A stretch of 64,000 nucleotides of DNA from Ancylomarina sp. DW003 (GCF_029029505.1 NZ_JAKJSD010000016.1:1-64000); one strand, 5' to 3'. Positions 26,108 through 35,732 are shown, numbered from the stretch's first letter. Notes: a model not told the origin generated them from the letters alone. Numbers and translations: made by a program.

Positions 26108-29100
26108 ATGAGAGCTTTAATTACATATTTTATAAAATATCCCTTTGCAGGAAACTTGTTGGCTGTGGTATTCTTCCTTTTGGGTTGGATTGGCATTTCC
26201 CAACTGAATTCAACTGTGATGCCACAAATTGATCCAGGTGTGATAACAATTACAGCAAGTTATCCAGGAGCATCACCCGAAGAAGTTGAGAAGGGGGTTA
26301 GCTTAAAAATAGAGGATAATCTAAAAGGTATTAGTGGTGTAGATAAAATCACCTCTTCGTCAAAAGAAAATACTGTAAGCATAAAAGTAAGTTTGGAATC
26401 GGGTTACGATGGTAATTTGGCACTGCAGGATGTGAAAAATGCTGTTGATGGAATTAGTTCGTTTCCAGTAGGTGTTGAGTCAATTAGTGTAAAGAAGAAT
26501 GAGTTTGAGATTTTGGCATTGGATATGACTTTGAATGGTGATTTGAGTTTAAAAACTCTAAAAACCTATGCCAGACAAATTGAAAATGATTTAAGAGGTA
26601 TTGATGGTATTTCTAAAGTGAGTCTATCAGGATTTCCTGATGAAGAGATTGAAATTAGTATTAATGAAGAGGCATTAAAAGCTTATAATCTGACCTTTGA
26701 TGAAATATATACCGCGGTTGCTAATGAAAATATTGAACTGACTGGTGGTTCTATAAAAGGAGAAGATGAAGAATTAAAAATTCGTATTCGCGAAAAAGAT
26801 TATTATGCTGAACAACTGAAAGATATTGTTATCCGATCGAAAAAAGAAGGAGGAACGATTCGATTAATGGATGTTTGCCAAATTAAAGACAAATGGTCGG
26901 AAACACCCAATAGAGCTTATGTGGATGGTAAGCCAGCAATTAGTATTTCAGTTCGTCACACTTCACGCGAAGATATTCTTTCCATATCGGAAAACTTACA
27001 TGCATACGCAAAGACATTTAATGCAAAGCATGATGCAGTGAGCTTGGATGTTTTATTCGATAATTCATCATCGGTACGTGTGATGTTAGATATTTTATTG
27101 AGCAATGGGCTAATGGGGTTTATGTTGGTGCTTTTGTTTTTATCCTTATTTCTGAATCATCGTCTTTCCTTTTGGGTGGCACTTGGTATTCCAATTTCCT
27201 TTATGGGAATGTTTATGGTAGCAGCTGCTTATGGAGTAACGTTGAATAAAATATCTCTATTCGGGATGATACTTGTAGTAGGTATTTTGGTGGATGATGG
27301 TATTGTTATTTGTGAAAATATCTTTCAACATTATGAAAGGGGAAAATCAGCCTTGCAAGCTGCAATTGATGGAACAATGGAGGTCATGCCTGCTGTTTTC
27401 TCGGCAGTTTTAACAACCATAGTTGCCTTTACAGCATTCTTTTTTATTGAAGGAAGATTGGGACAGTTTTTTGTTGAATTGGCATTTGTTGTGATTTTTG
27501 CCCTGATATTCTCATTGGTTGAAGCTTTTTTTATATTGCCATCGCATGTGATGCATTCTAAGGCCTTGAAGCGCGATAAGAAAGTGTCTAAGCTAGAACA
27601 AACAACAACGAATGCTGTGTTGTGGGTTCGACGAAAGGGCTTTGAGCCCATCAGCCGTTTCAGTATCAATAATAAAACGATAACTGCGGCAATAGCCTTC
27701 GGTGTATTGGCTCTTACCTTTGGAGCTCTAACAGGAGGAATCATTATTAGCGGCGATTCGTCTATCGACGATACCAATTATACCAACGTTGAGTTGGAGA
27801 TGCCAGCAGGAACACCAGAGAGCGAAACTCTAAAATACCTGACGTTTATTGAGGAGGCTGCTATAAAAACAGGAAAAGAATTTCAGGATAAGAGTTTAAC
27901 GGGGGAGCCGGTCATCCTCAATATAAAAACAGATTTGACTTCAACTTCGGTTGGAAAAATTACCGTTTATATTATTGGTTCAGAGAAGAGAGATTTTTTA
28001 TCCGGGGAGTTCTCTAATGCTATAAGTAAAAATGTGGGAGATATTCCTCAGGCAGAGCGATTGAATTTTGTACAAGAAAGTCATTTTGGTAAACCGATTT
28101 CAGTATCACTTCAGTCGAGTAATCTCGATGATTTGAATCTTGCTAAGGAAGAATTAAAATCAACTCTGTCAAAAATAGAAGGGCTGAAGAATGTTATAGA
28201 TAACGATCAACTCGGTATGCGTGAAGTAAAGCTGAGCTTAAAGGACAATGCCTATAAATTAGGTCTGAACTTAAATGCTGTTACAGCTCAGGTTCGTACA
28301 GGTTTTTATGGAAAAGAGGTGCAACGCTTACAGAGAGGTATTGATGAAGTGAGAGTTTGGGTACGTTACGAAAAGTCAGAACGATCCTCAATAGGACAAC
28401 TTGAGAATATGCGTATCAGAACAGCCGCAGGCGGGGAGTATTTTTTGAAAGATATTGCCAATATTTCATTTGAGAGAAACCTGGTGAAAATTAACCACCT
28501 TAATGGACAGCGTGAAATTAGTATTGAAGCGGATGTAACAGGAGCGAATGTAAATTTGGGACAGATAAATTCAGAGTTGAATGAAAATATTCTTCCGGCT
28601 TTAGAATCAAAGTATCCGGGATTAAAACACCGATACCAAGGAAAAACAGAAGAAATGGCAAAAGCGGGTAAATCGGCCATATTGATTGCACCGGTTTTTC
28701 TGATCCTCATTTTTTCAATTGTGATTTTCACTTTTAAGTCAGTTTCCCAAACCATCTTGATTTTCACTCTAATTCCTTTCGGATTTATTGGAGTAGGATG
28801 GGGGCATTGGTTACATGGTATCCCGCTTGATATTTCCTCATACTTGGGTATGGTTGCCCTTATGGGGGTTATGGTCAACGATTCCATAGTTTTGATAAGC
28901 ACACTCAACGAAAAGCTAAAATCAGGTGAAGAATATTTAAGTGCGATTTATGATACAGCAGTTTCACGTTTTCGCCCAATTGTTCTGACATCCATCACAA
29001 CCATAGTTGGTTTGGCTCCATTGATTGTCTCTAACGATCCGGAAGCAGGAATGGTCATTCCTATGGCTGTATCGATGGCTTATGGTATGGCAGTCGCAAC

Positions 29101-29257
29101 TTTTTTAAATCTGCTACTATTACCTGTTTTATTAATAGTTGTGAATTCCTTACGATGTCGTTGGCAGTATCTAAGAACAGGAGTGATGCCTTCTCGTGAA
29201 AGTGTAGAGCCAGCAGTTAAGAATGGGAAAGAGTTTGCTTTAGAACTTAGTAAGTGA
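26108..29257 (+). CDS. RND-family efflux transporter permease
   Basis: A 1049-residue AcrB-type proton-driven pump. It has the normal duplicated plan: an N-terminal helix, a large periplasmic loop, six helices, a second loop and six more helices. Visible motifs are PGASPEEVEKGVSLKIEDNLKGISGV near 50-75, VVGILVDDGIVICENIFQ on helix 4 with the paired aspartates needed for proton relay, and GVMVNDSIVLISTLNE as the degenerate second copy. Length and motifs fit the hydrophobe/amphiphile efflux group rather than the metal group. It acts with the adaptor upstream and the TolC protein downstream; the cargo cannot be predicted. Confidence 0.93.
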   Translation: MRALITYFIKYPFAGNLLAVVFFLLGWIGISQLNSTVMPQIDPGVITITASYPGASPEEVEKGVSLKIEDNLKGISGVDKITSSSKENTVSIKVSLESGYDGNLALQDVKNAVDGISSFPVGVESISVKKNEFEILALDMTLNGDLSLKTLKTYARQIENDLRGIDGISKVSLSGFPDEEIEISINEEALKAYNLTFDEIYTAVANENIELTGGSIKGEDEELKIRIREKDYYAEQLKDIVIRSKKEGGTIRLMDVCQIKDKWSETPNRAYVDGKPAISISVRHTSREDILSISENLHAYAKTFNAKHDAVSLDVLFDNSSSVRVMLDILLSNGLMGFMLVLLFLSLFLNHRLSFWVALGIPISFMGMFMVAAAYGVTLNKISLFGMILVVGILVDDGIVICENIFQHYERGKSALQAAIDGTMEVMPAVFSAVLTTIVAFTAFFFIEGRLGQFFVELAFVVIFALIFSLVEAFFILPSHVMHSKALKRDKKVSKLEQTTTNAVLWVRRKGFEPISRFSINNKTITAAIAFGVLALTFGALTGGIIISGDSSIDDTNYTNVELEMPAGTPESETLKYLTFIEEAAIKTGKEFQDKSLTGEPVILNIKTDLTSTSVGKITVYIIGSEKRDFLSGEFSNAISKNVGDIPQAERLNFVQESHFGKPISVSLQSSNLDDLNLAKEELKSTLSKIEGLKNVIDNDQLGMREVKLSLKDNAYKLGLNLNAVTAQVRTGFYGKEVQRLQRGIDEVRVWVRYEKSERSSIGQLENMRIRTAAGGEYFLKDIANISFERNLVKINHLNGQREISIEADVTGANVNLGQINSELNENILPALESKYPGLKHRYQGKTEEMAKAGKSAILIAPVFLILIFSIVIFTFKSVSQTILIFTLIPFGFIGVGWGHWLHGIPLDISSYLGMVALMGVMVNDSIVLISTLNEKLKSGEEYLSAIYDTAVSRFRPIVLTSITTIVGLAPLIVSNDPEAGMVIPMAVSMAYGMAVATFLNLLLLPVLLIVVNSLRCRWQYLRTGVMPSRESVEPAVKNGKEFALELSK

Positions 29258-29284
29258 TTTAAAGTTTGAATAATTAAAATAGAA

Positions 29285-29713
29285 ATGATTATGATGAGAA
29301 TGTTTTTAATAATAATGAGCAGTTTAATGTTTGCAGGCTCAATATTGGCTCAAGAAAATAATAAAACAGTAACAGTTAATATATTGGGCTTAGATTCCGA
29401 TAAAGGAAAAGTAATAGTGTCTCTTTATAAGAGCGCAGAAAGTTTTCCTAAAAAACCTACGATTCGTAAAACTGCTTTGATAAAGAAGAATACAGCCTCT
29501 GTCAGTTTCGAAAATATTGAAGCAGGAACTTATGCCATAATGTGTTTTCACGACGAAAATGAGAACAAAAAATTAGATTTTAGTGCTTTTGGTCGACCTA
29601 AAGAGAGAATTGCTGCGTCTAATAATGCTAAAGGACGTTTTGGACCTCCTAAGTTTAAAGACGCTAAATTCTTGGTTCAGGATAAAATCACCATCCATAA
29701 TATCGAAATGTGA
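29285..29713 (+). CDS. DUF2141 secreted protein
   Basis: A 142-residue protein with a signal peptide (about 1-22, cleaved after ILAQ) and a DUF2141 beta-sandwich-like domain: KGKVIVSLYKSAESFP, IEAGTYAIMCFHDENENKKLDF, GRPKERIAASNNAKGRFGPP. It would be periplasmic or outer-membrane associated. DUF2141 proteins have no known activity; the DENENKKLD loop suggests a calcium site, which is inference. Its position between the RND pump and TolC genes, with tight spacing on both sides, ties it to the efflux system. Confidence 0.87.
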   Translation: MIMMRMFLIIMSSLMFAGSILAQENNKTVTVNILGLDSDKGKVIVSLYKSAESFPKKPTIRKTALIKKNTASVSFENIEAGTYAIMCFHDENENKKLDFSAFGRPKERIAASNNAKGRFGPPKFKDAKFLVQDKITIHNIEM

Positions 29714-29737
29714 AACTTGTATCTTAATATATAAGAA

Positions 29738-30982
29738 ATGAAAAAGATAAAAATATTAATAGGTTTCCTCCTTCTCTCAAGCTCTTTGTTTTCACAAGAA
29801 GCATTGACTTTAGATCATGCTGTGGCCATAGCTTTGGAAAACAATTTGAATATAAAAGTAGCACGTTCCGATGCTGAGATCACATCGAATAAAGCAAGCA
29901 GAGGAAATGCTGGCCTTTTACCAACTTTGGGAGCAGGAATAAATACCAACTATTCGGAACATGCCAGCGACGAACTGAGCTCTTCGGGAAGTCTAAACTT
30001 CTCTTATACTTTATTCGATGGCTTTGGCGGACAGTATAGTTATAAGTTGTTGAACCTTCAGAAAGATCAGGCTGACCTATCGGCTCGATATCAAATAGAA
30101 TTTACTATAGCTAATGTGATTACTGGTTTCTATGATATCAGCGAGAAGAGTGATGATTTATTGGTTGCCGGGGACAATTTAGCCATTTCGAAAGATCGTT
30201 TGAAAAGAAATGAAGCTAAGTACGAATATGGAAACATCAATAAACTAGAGGTTTTAAATGCCAAGGTTGATTTTAATAGAGACAGTTCCAGTTATTTAAA
30301 AGCACAACAGAATTACGATGAAGCTGCCAGAGAACTTAATGTTTTGTTGGGACGATCGGTAGAAACCGAGTTGCAAATAATTCCTGATGCATCTGATTTT
30401 AGAGTTTTTGATTTGAATCAACTTAAGGATGAGGCTCTGAATAATAATGCTGATTATTTGATTAAGCGTAGTCAGTTGGAGGCAAGTGAGATTAGTGAAA
30501 AGAAAGCAAAATCAAGTCAGTTACCATCTCTTAAACTGACATCGAATTATAATTATTATGAGAATAAGATTGCGGGGACCAACTCGAATTCTCAACTATC
30601 AGGCGGTTTAAGTTTAAGCATGAATATTTTCGATGGGAAGAAGAAGAGAATCACCATTGCCAATGCCAAGATAGAGAAACAAATAAGCGTTTTCCAAGAA
30701 CAAGAACAGCGTTTGCAATTGGAAAAGGATATTGTCCATGCCTTAGCGTCCTATGAATACAACTTACAACTGTTATCTTTGGAAGAAGATGCTTTGGAAG
30801 CTTCGAAACTGAACTTTGAACAGAGCAGGGAATATTATCATCTTGGACAGATCAGCTCTACAACTTATCGCGAAGCTCAGTTGAATTATGTTGAAGCTCA
30901 AAATAAAAGATCAGCTGCTCGCTATCAGGCCAAGCGATCCGAAATCAATATTAAGAAGATTAGTGGTTCACTATTGAAGTGA
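29738..30982 (+). CDS. TolC-family outer-membrane efflux protein
   Basis: A 414-residue protein with a signal peptide (about 1-19) and the two-fold repeated outer-membrane efflux protein domain: LTLDHAVAIALENNLNIKVARSDAEI at the start of repeat 1, and a long coiled-coil second half with SREYYHLGQISSTTYREAQLNYVEAQNKR. It forms the trimeric outer-membrane duct for the adaptor and pump encoded upstream. Spacing of 25 bases from the DUF2141 gene supports one operon. No oddities are seen. Confidence 0.92.
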   Translation: MKKIKILIGFLLLSSSLFSQEALTLDHAVAIALENNLNIKVARSDAEITSNKASRGNAGLLPTLGAGINTNYSEHASDELSSSGSLNFSYTLFDGFGGQYSYKLLNLQKDQADLSARYQIEFTIANVITGFYDISEKSDDLLVAGDNLAISKDRLKRNEAKYEYGNINKLEVLNAKVDFNRDSSSYLKAQQNYDEAARELNVLLGRSVETELQIIPDASDFRVFDLNQLKDEALNNNADYLIKRSQLEASEISEKKAKSSQLPSLKLTSNYNYYENKIAGTNSNSQLSGGLSLSMNIFDGKKKRITIANAKIEKQISVFQEQEQRLQLEKDIVHALASYEYNLQLLSLEEDALEASKLNFEQSREYYHLGQISSTTYREAQLNYVEAQNKRSAARYQAKRSEINIKKISGSLLK

Positions 30983-31031
30983 TGATTTTTTAATATCTTG
31001 GTATAAATATAAACGAATAGAAAATTTATAA

Positions 31032-31895
31032 ATGCTTAAAAAATATATATTAATCATTCTTGTTTTGTGTTTTTGCATGCCGGCCTTTGCACAGTTCGAA
31101 AAAGAATTAGCTGGTGTCGATTATGTCCGACTTGGTGACGAGAATTCGAAGAACAGCGTTAAATTTCAGAAATTCAGCTTTAGATTAACCATTCCAAAGC
31201 GTCTTAATGACAAGGGAAGCTTACTGCTTAATAAATTTGAATATGCCAAAACGAGTATCGATTATTCATCAGGACCTAGTATACTGAAAGATTTGGAAAG
31301 ATTTCATACGGTATCCTACACCTTGGGCTTTCGTAAACCCATTAAGAACAATTGGTCTTTGATTGCGATGGTAACGCCTCAAATTTCTTCAAACTTTAGA
31401 TCCTCATTGGAGTGGGAAGATTTACAATTACGAGGGCTTGTAATGTTTACAAAGCCAATTAAACCTACACTTAGACTTAGTTTGGGAATTATGTATGGAA
31501 CTACTACGGGTGTTCCACTCCCTTTACCTGTTTTTAGTATGATGTGGAAACCTGCCCCTAAGTGGGAAGTAAATGTTGGTTTTCCCAGGTTTGGCGTGAA
31601 GTATGCCTTTACACCCAAAACAAAACTGAGTGCCGATTTGTTTATGGTAGGTGATAACTTTACGCTTACACAAGATCTTTTCTATACCGATCAGAAAATT
31701 GATAATATTCGAATTATGAACTTGGGCGGTGGTCTTAGCCTGACACAAAAACTCACCAAACATCTGAAACTGAAGCTGAACTCCGGCTATACTTTTTATC
31801 GCAAGTTTGAATTTTTGGGAAGAAAAGATTCTGTATTAGATTACAATTTGGATAACGATATGTATTTTAAAGTAGGGCTTTCTGTGGGACTTTAA
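31032..31895 (+). CDS. DUF6268-like outer-membrane beta-barrel protein
   Basis: A 287-residue protein with a signal peptide (cleavage near AFAQ, residue 21). Alternating-hydrophobicity strands run through the whole length (for example KFSFRLTIPKR, WSLIAMVTPQISS, LRLSLGIMYGTT, LKLKLNSGYTFYR) and it ends VGLSVGL, as barrel proteins often do. It resembles Bacteroidota DUF6268 proteins. It begins 50 bases after the TolC gene with no terminator between, so it may be the last gene of the efflux operon. Its function is unknown. Confidence 0.72.
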   Translation: MLKKYILIILVLCFCMPAFAQFEKELAGVDYVRLGDENSKNSVKFQKFSFRLTIPKRLNDKGSLLLNKFEYAKTSIDYSSGPSILKDLERFHTVSYTLGFRKPIKNNWSLIAMVTPQISSNFRSSLEWEDLQLRGLVMFTKPIKPTLRLSLGIMYGTTTGVPLPLPVFSMMWKPAPKWEVNVGFPRFGVKYAFTPKTKLSADLFMVGDNFTLTQDLFYTDQKIDNIRIMNLGGGLSLTQKLTKHLKLKLNSGYTFYRKFEFLGRKDSVLDYNLDNDMYFKVGLSVGL

Positions 31896-32076
31896 GTTAA
31901 TCTCCTTGCCAATTGTTCGTTTTAAGTTATTTTCCTAAAGCAGAATAGATGTTCTAAATAGAAAACATGCTGTATAAAACATGTTTAGTAATTGAGCTTT
32001 GATAAGGTTTAAACTTGGCTTTTTTGTATTTTAGCAAACTGGAAAATATAGATTACTAACATAAAACTTACACAAG

Positions 32077-34203
32077 GTGAAAAGAACATTTCTTTCATTA
32101 CTTGCAGCGAGTGTTTTATTAAGCTCATGCAATTCAGACAAAGGTGTAAAAACAGAGGCAAACGGTAACCCGTTTTTTTCTGAGTATAACACACCACATC
32201 AAACAGCGCCGTTTGATCAAATCAAATTTGAACATTACAAGCCAGCTTTCCTTGAAGGAATGAAGCAGGAACAAGCTGAAGTTTTGGCTATCGCTAACAG
32301 TAAGGATGAGCCTACTTTTGAGAATACCATTGAGGCGTTTGAGAAAACAGGAGCTTTGTTATCTAAAGTGAGTAATGTGTTTTACGCACAAAAAGGATTC
32401 AACAACAACGATTCTATTGCAGCATTAGCAAAAGAAATGTCTCCGCTATTCACTAAGCATGGTGCTGACATTAGCCTTAACGAAAACCTATTTAAGAGAA
32501 TTAAAACAGTTTACGATAAGAAAGCTGATTTGAAGTTGACTGTTGAGCAGAATACTTTACTAGAGAAAATGTACCAAGGCTTTGTTCGTAGTGGTGCTAA
32601 TCTTGATGCTGACAAAAAAACAAAATTGCGTGAGATTGATGGTAAATTAGCTTTACTAACCATGCAGTTTGGCGATAATGTATTGAAAGAAACAAATGCT
32701 TTCGAGTTGGTTATCGACAAGAAAGAAGACCTTGCTGGTTTACCTGAATCTGTTATTGGTGCTGCTGCTGAAAAAGCAACTGCTGCTGGTAAAGAAGGTA
32801 AGTGGATGTTTGGTTTAGATAAGCCATCGATGCTTCCTTTCCTACAATACTCTGATAAGCGTGACTTGAGAGAGAAATTGTACATGGGCTACACAAATCG
32901 TGGTAACAACAATAACGAATTTGATAATAAGAAGATTGCTCAGGAAATTGCAAACTTAAGAATCGAGAGAGCTAAATTATTCGGCTTTAAAAATCACGCA
33001 GCTTATGTTCTTGATAAGAATATGGCTAAGACTCCGGAGAAAGCTCTTGAGTTATTGAACAAGCTTTGGAATAAAACTTTGCCAAATGCTAAGAAAGAAG
33101 CTGTTGAATTGCAAAAAATGATTAACAAAGAAGGTGGCAAATTTAAGTTAGCTTCTTGGGACTGGTGGTACTATTCTGATAAAGTGAAGAAAGCAAAGTA
33201 TGCTCTTGACGAGAATGAACTACGTCCTTATTTCGAAATTAACAACGTACGTGATGGTGCTTTTGCTTTGGCAACAAAGTTATATGGTATCAAATTCATC
33301 GAGCGTAAGGATATTGCTAAGTTTCATGAAGAATGTCAAACTTGGGAGCTTCAAGAAGCTGATGGAACACATATTGGTATTTTCTATTTAGATTATCACC
33401 CACGTGCATCTAAGCGTCCAGGTGCTTGGATGGATTCATTCCGTAAGCAGTCGGGTACAGGAACAGATAAGGAAATTACGCCAATTGTAATGAACATCTG
33501 TAACTTTACGAAGCCAGTAGGCGACGGACCAGCTCTAATTAGTGCTGATGAGGTTGAAACTTTATTCCACGAGTTTGGTCACGCACTTCACGGATTCTTA
33601 TCTAAGTGTCGTTACAACACATTGTCCGGTACTTCGGTATCTCGCGACTTTGTTGAGTTACCATCTCAGGTAATGGAAAATTGGTGTTTCGAGCCGGAAA
33701 TGTTAGCGCTTTATGCAAAGCATTACAAAACAGGTGAGGTTATTCCTGCTGAATTGGTTAAGAAGATTCAAGCTGCTGGTAAATTCAACCAGGGATTTGC
33801 AACTCTTGAGTATCTTGCTGCTTCATTACTTGATATGAAATACCATACTTTAACTGAGCCATTAACTGAAGATGTGATGACTTTTGAGAAGAACTACCTT
33901 GAGGGAATGGGATTAATTCCGGAGATCTATTCAAGATACCGTTCTACTTATTTCAACCATATCTTCTCTAGTCCTGTAGGTTACTCTGCGGGTTACTACG
34001 CTTACATTTGGGCTGGTGTACTTGATTCTGATGCTTTCCAGGCATTTAAAGAGACATCTTTATTTGACCAAGCTACTGCTAAGTCATTCCGCGATAATGT
34101 AATCTCAAGAGGTGGTACTGAAGATCCGATGGTACTTTACAAGCGCTTTAGAGGTGCTGAGCCAAGTATCGAGCCATTATTAAATAAGAGAGGTTTGAAC
34201 TAA
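32077..34203 (+). CDS. dcp: M3-family metallopeptidase, peptidyl-dipeptidase Dcp-like lipoprotein
   Basis: 708 residues, beginning at a GTG codon: the N-terminus FLSLLAASVLLSSCNS is a good lipoprotein signal with a lipobox cysteine at residue 18, which fixes this start. The thimet oligopeptidase fold covers most of the rest. The zinc motif HEFGH is at 498-502, followed by the third-ligand region SRDFVELPSQVMENW. It would remove dipeptides from short peptides at the periplasmic side of the membrane. It is monocistronic, with a strong terminator. The symbol refers to the E. coli homologue; substrate range is not shown. Confidence 0.9.
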   Translation: MKRTFLSLLAASVLLSSCNSDKGVKTEANGNPFFSEYNTPHQTAPFDQIKFEHYKPAFLEGMKQEQAEVLAIANSKDEPTFENTIEAFEKTGALLSKVSNVFYAQKGFNNNDSIAALAKEMSPLFTKHGADISLNENLFKRIKTVYDKKADLKLTVEQNTLLEKMYQGFVRSGANLDADKKTKLREIDGKLALLTMQFGDNVLKETNAFELVIDKKEDLAGLPESVIGAAAEKATAAGKEGKWMFGLDKPSMLPFLQYSDKRDLREKLYMGYTNRGNNNNEFDNKKIAQEIANLRIERAKLFGFKNHAAYVLDKNMAKTPEKALELLNKLWNKTLPNAKKEAVELQKMINKEGGKFKLASWDWWYYSDKVKKAKYALDENELRPYFEINNVRDGAFALATKLYGIKFIERKDIAKFHEECQTWELQEADGTHIGIFYLDYHPRASKRPGAWMDSFRKQSGTGTDKEITPIVMNICNFTKPVGDGPALISADEVETLFHEFGHALHGFLSKCRYNTLSGTSVSRDFVELPSQVMENWCFEPEMLALYAKHYKTGEVIPAELVKKIQAAGKFNQGFATLEYLAASLLDMKYHTLTEPLTEDVMTFEKNYLEGMGLIPEIYSRYRSTYFNHIFSSPVGYSAGYYAYIWAGVLDSDAFQAFKETSLFDQATAKSFRDNVISRGGTEDPMVLYKRFRGAEPSIEPLLNKRGLN

Positions 34204-34222
34204 ACCCAACTCTATCATATTT

Positions 34223-34259
34223 AAAAAATCCGATTCACGAAAGTGAATCGGATTTTTTT
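34223..34259 (+). terminator. Strong terminator after the M3 peptidase gene
   Basis: Perfect stem AAAAAATCCGATTCAC with GTGAATCGGATTTTTT around a GAAA tetraloop, 20 bases after the stop. Confidence 0.88.
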
Positions 34260-34618
34260 GTTTGTGTCATTTAGAAAGCCAGCTCAGTTTATCTGTGTTG
34301 GCTTTTTTATGCTCATCATAATTTATAATTATTCCAGCTTTTATTTAACATGATTACTGTTGAAATGATGATAATATGTATAATTTTATAGACTTGGGAA
34401 GAGAATCAATTCAAATATGAAGGGTGGGGAAGGAAAAGTAGATTTGGTTAATTGAAATATAAATCTATAAAGAGTTAATGTTTTGCAAGAGACAATAGCC
34501 TTTTTTACAATATTATAGTCTGTAATAGGCTTATTAATAGTGAAATATAAAAATGAACAGATAAGTGATATAACATCAATATGATGTTACACACTTTACG
34601 GGAAAGTGTCTTAAAGTA

Positions 34619-34648
34619 AAAAGGACTGTTGCTTTTAACAATCCTTAA
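34619..34648 (-). terminator. Probable terminator of the small TetR-linked gene
   Basis: Read on the minus strand, AAGGATTGTT pairs with AACAGTCCTT (one U-G pair) and is followed by TTTTTA. It lies about 35 bases past the stop of the gene at 34680-34985. Confidence 0.55.
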
Positions 34649-34679
34649 TACATTATTCATAAAAATAAGTTATTGTAGA

Positions 34680-34985
34680 TTATTTCTTTATGCTTATCAT
34701 TATTTTATTAATGATCGCGTGAAGTTGATGCTCATCAGCCTTCTTTATAACTGCCTTATTCATTGCCACAGCTTCTTCACTAAATTCAGCTTTAGCGCCT
34801 TTATTACTTTTTACTAATTCCAAATACTTAATCATTGTTTGTGAAGAGATATCACCTTCTAATAATTCAATACTGTTAGTTAGTAACATCCTATAAGTCT
34901 TGTCATTAGAGCTTTCCCTTACCGACTTCAAATACTCTCTATAGTTCACAAGGTTTTGGATGTCTTCTTTTGTTAATTCATACAT
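34680..34985 (-). CDS. Small helical protein of unknown function
   Basis: A 101-residue protein I do not recognise. It is highly charged, without signal peptide or membrane segment, and appears wholly alpha-helical (YELTKEDIQNLVNYREYLKSVRE..., IKYLELVKSNKGAKAEFSEEAVAMNKAVIKKA). It lies downstream of a TetR gene on the same strand. A palindrome similar to the one at the TetR promoter lies about 120 bp upstream of its start (35104-35123), so it may be a TetR target. Composition and coding quality look normal for the genome. Confidence 0.6.
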   Translation of the reverse strand: MYELTKEDIQNLVNYREYLKSVRESSNDKTYRMLLTNSIELLEGDISSQTMIKYLELVKSNKGAKAEFSEEAVAMNKAVIKKADEHQLHAIINKIMISIKK

Positions 34986-35103
34986 AATTCAATAATTTTA
35001 AATTAATATTACATTTTGAAACTATTCTCGATTTAGAATTATCAACAAGCGTTATAATTGATTTGTCAATGATTCTATTAAACTTATCATACAAAACATT
35101 TCA

Positions 35104-35123
35104 TGGAATGAATGTTCATTCCA
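35104..35123. promoter_or_regulatory. Palindrome related to the TetR operator
   Basis: Arms TGGAATGAA (35104-35112) and TTCATTCCA (35115-35123) are perfect reverse complements around TG. It shares the core GGAATGAATRTTC with the palindrome at the TetR promoter and lies between the TetR stop and the small gene it may control. Confidence 0.5.
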
Positions 35124-35141
35124 ATTTTCGAGTAAAAAATT

Positions 35142-35693
35142 TTACTCCTTAATTCCATCCCAAACCATACGAATATGGTTTTTCAGCGATGAATGTTTCT
35201 TTTCATATGGAGTACAATATCGATTTAGGTAAGATAAAATAGCCCCGCTAATAAATATTAGTATTTCATCTATATCAACGTTTTTTACAATTCTGTTCTG
35301 CTGAGCAATTTGCACAAGCTTAGCCATCATTTCTATCGGTTTTCTACCCATTTCCTTATTTTCATGTGTGATAATTGGTGAAGCTTCTAGTTGCTGAATA
35401 ATGTTGAAATATGATGGATGATTAATAAAAAACTCAATTATGGCAGTCAGGTATATATCAAATTGTGTTTTAATGGGCAGATCAGTTCTCAGCTCCAAAA
35501 ACAAAGTTTCTTCCTGTTTTCTAATTTTGACGTAAATCTCGTTAATCAGTACTTCCTTGTTAGGGAAGTAGTTATAGATGGTTCCCATGCCTGTACCTGC
35601 AGCTTTTGCAATTTCTGACATGGGGGTATTATGAATTCCTTTTTCTACAAGAAGTTCAATCGCAGCATTTAATATGGCTTCTCTTTTTTTCAT
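35142..35693 (-). CDS. TetR/AcrR-family transcriptional regulator
   Basis: About 183 residues from MKKREAILNAAIELL; the earlier in-frame ATG at 35708 lies inside the operator-like palindrome and is unlikely. The TetR helix-turn-helix is clear at about 20-45: TPMSEIAKAAGTGMGTIYNYFPNKEVL. The C-terminal ligand domain is divergent, as usual, so the effector is unknown. A palindrome spans the promoter region just upstream, typical of autorepression, and a second related one lies beyond its 3' end. Many such regulators control efflux or lipid genes, but none sits adjacent here. Confidence 0.9.
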   Translation of the reverse strand: MKKREAILNAAIELLVEKGIHNTPMSEIAKAAGTGMGTIYNYFPNKEVLINEIYVKIRKQEETLFLELRTDLPIKTQFDIYLTAIIEFFINHPSYFNIIQQLEASPIITHENKEMGRKPIEMMAKLVQIAQQNRIVKNVDIDEILIFISGAILSYLNRYCTPYEKKHSSLKNHIRMVWDGIKE

Positions 35694-35704
35694 ACCATAA
35701 AGAT

Positions 35705-35732
35705 ACATATTGGAATGAATATTCCAATATGT
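35705..35732. promoter_or_regulatory. Candidate TetR autoregulatory operator
   Basis: ACATATTGGAAT (35705-35716) and ATTCCAATATGT (35721-35732) are perfect 12-bp inverted arms with a 4-base spacer, 12-39 bp upstream of the preferred TetR start at 35693. Size and position fit a TetR dimer site. Confidence 0.6.

Larger units (their letters stand above)
34204..34679. other. Gene-free interval rich in hairpins
   Basis: Apart from the terminator at 34223-34259, a second possible stem (AAAGCCA at 34275-34281 with TGGCTTT at 34299-34305, then T tract) follows directly. Further on are three inverted repeats in a row: TAACATCA/TGATGTTA (34571-34589), ACACTTT/AAAGTGT (34591-34609) and AAGGACTGTT/AACAATCCTT (34621-34646). 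No coding sequence is seen. Confidence 0.5.

Noticed and set aside
28366-28908. 180-codon frame opposite the RND pump gene
   Set aside because: It is antisense to conserved pump motifs with no family match; a composition artefact.
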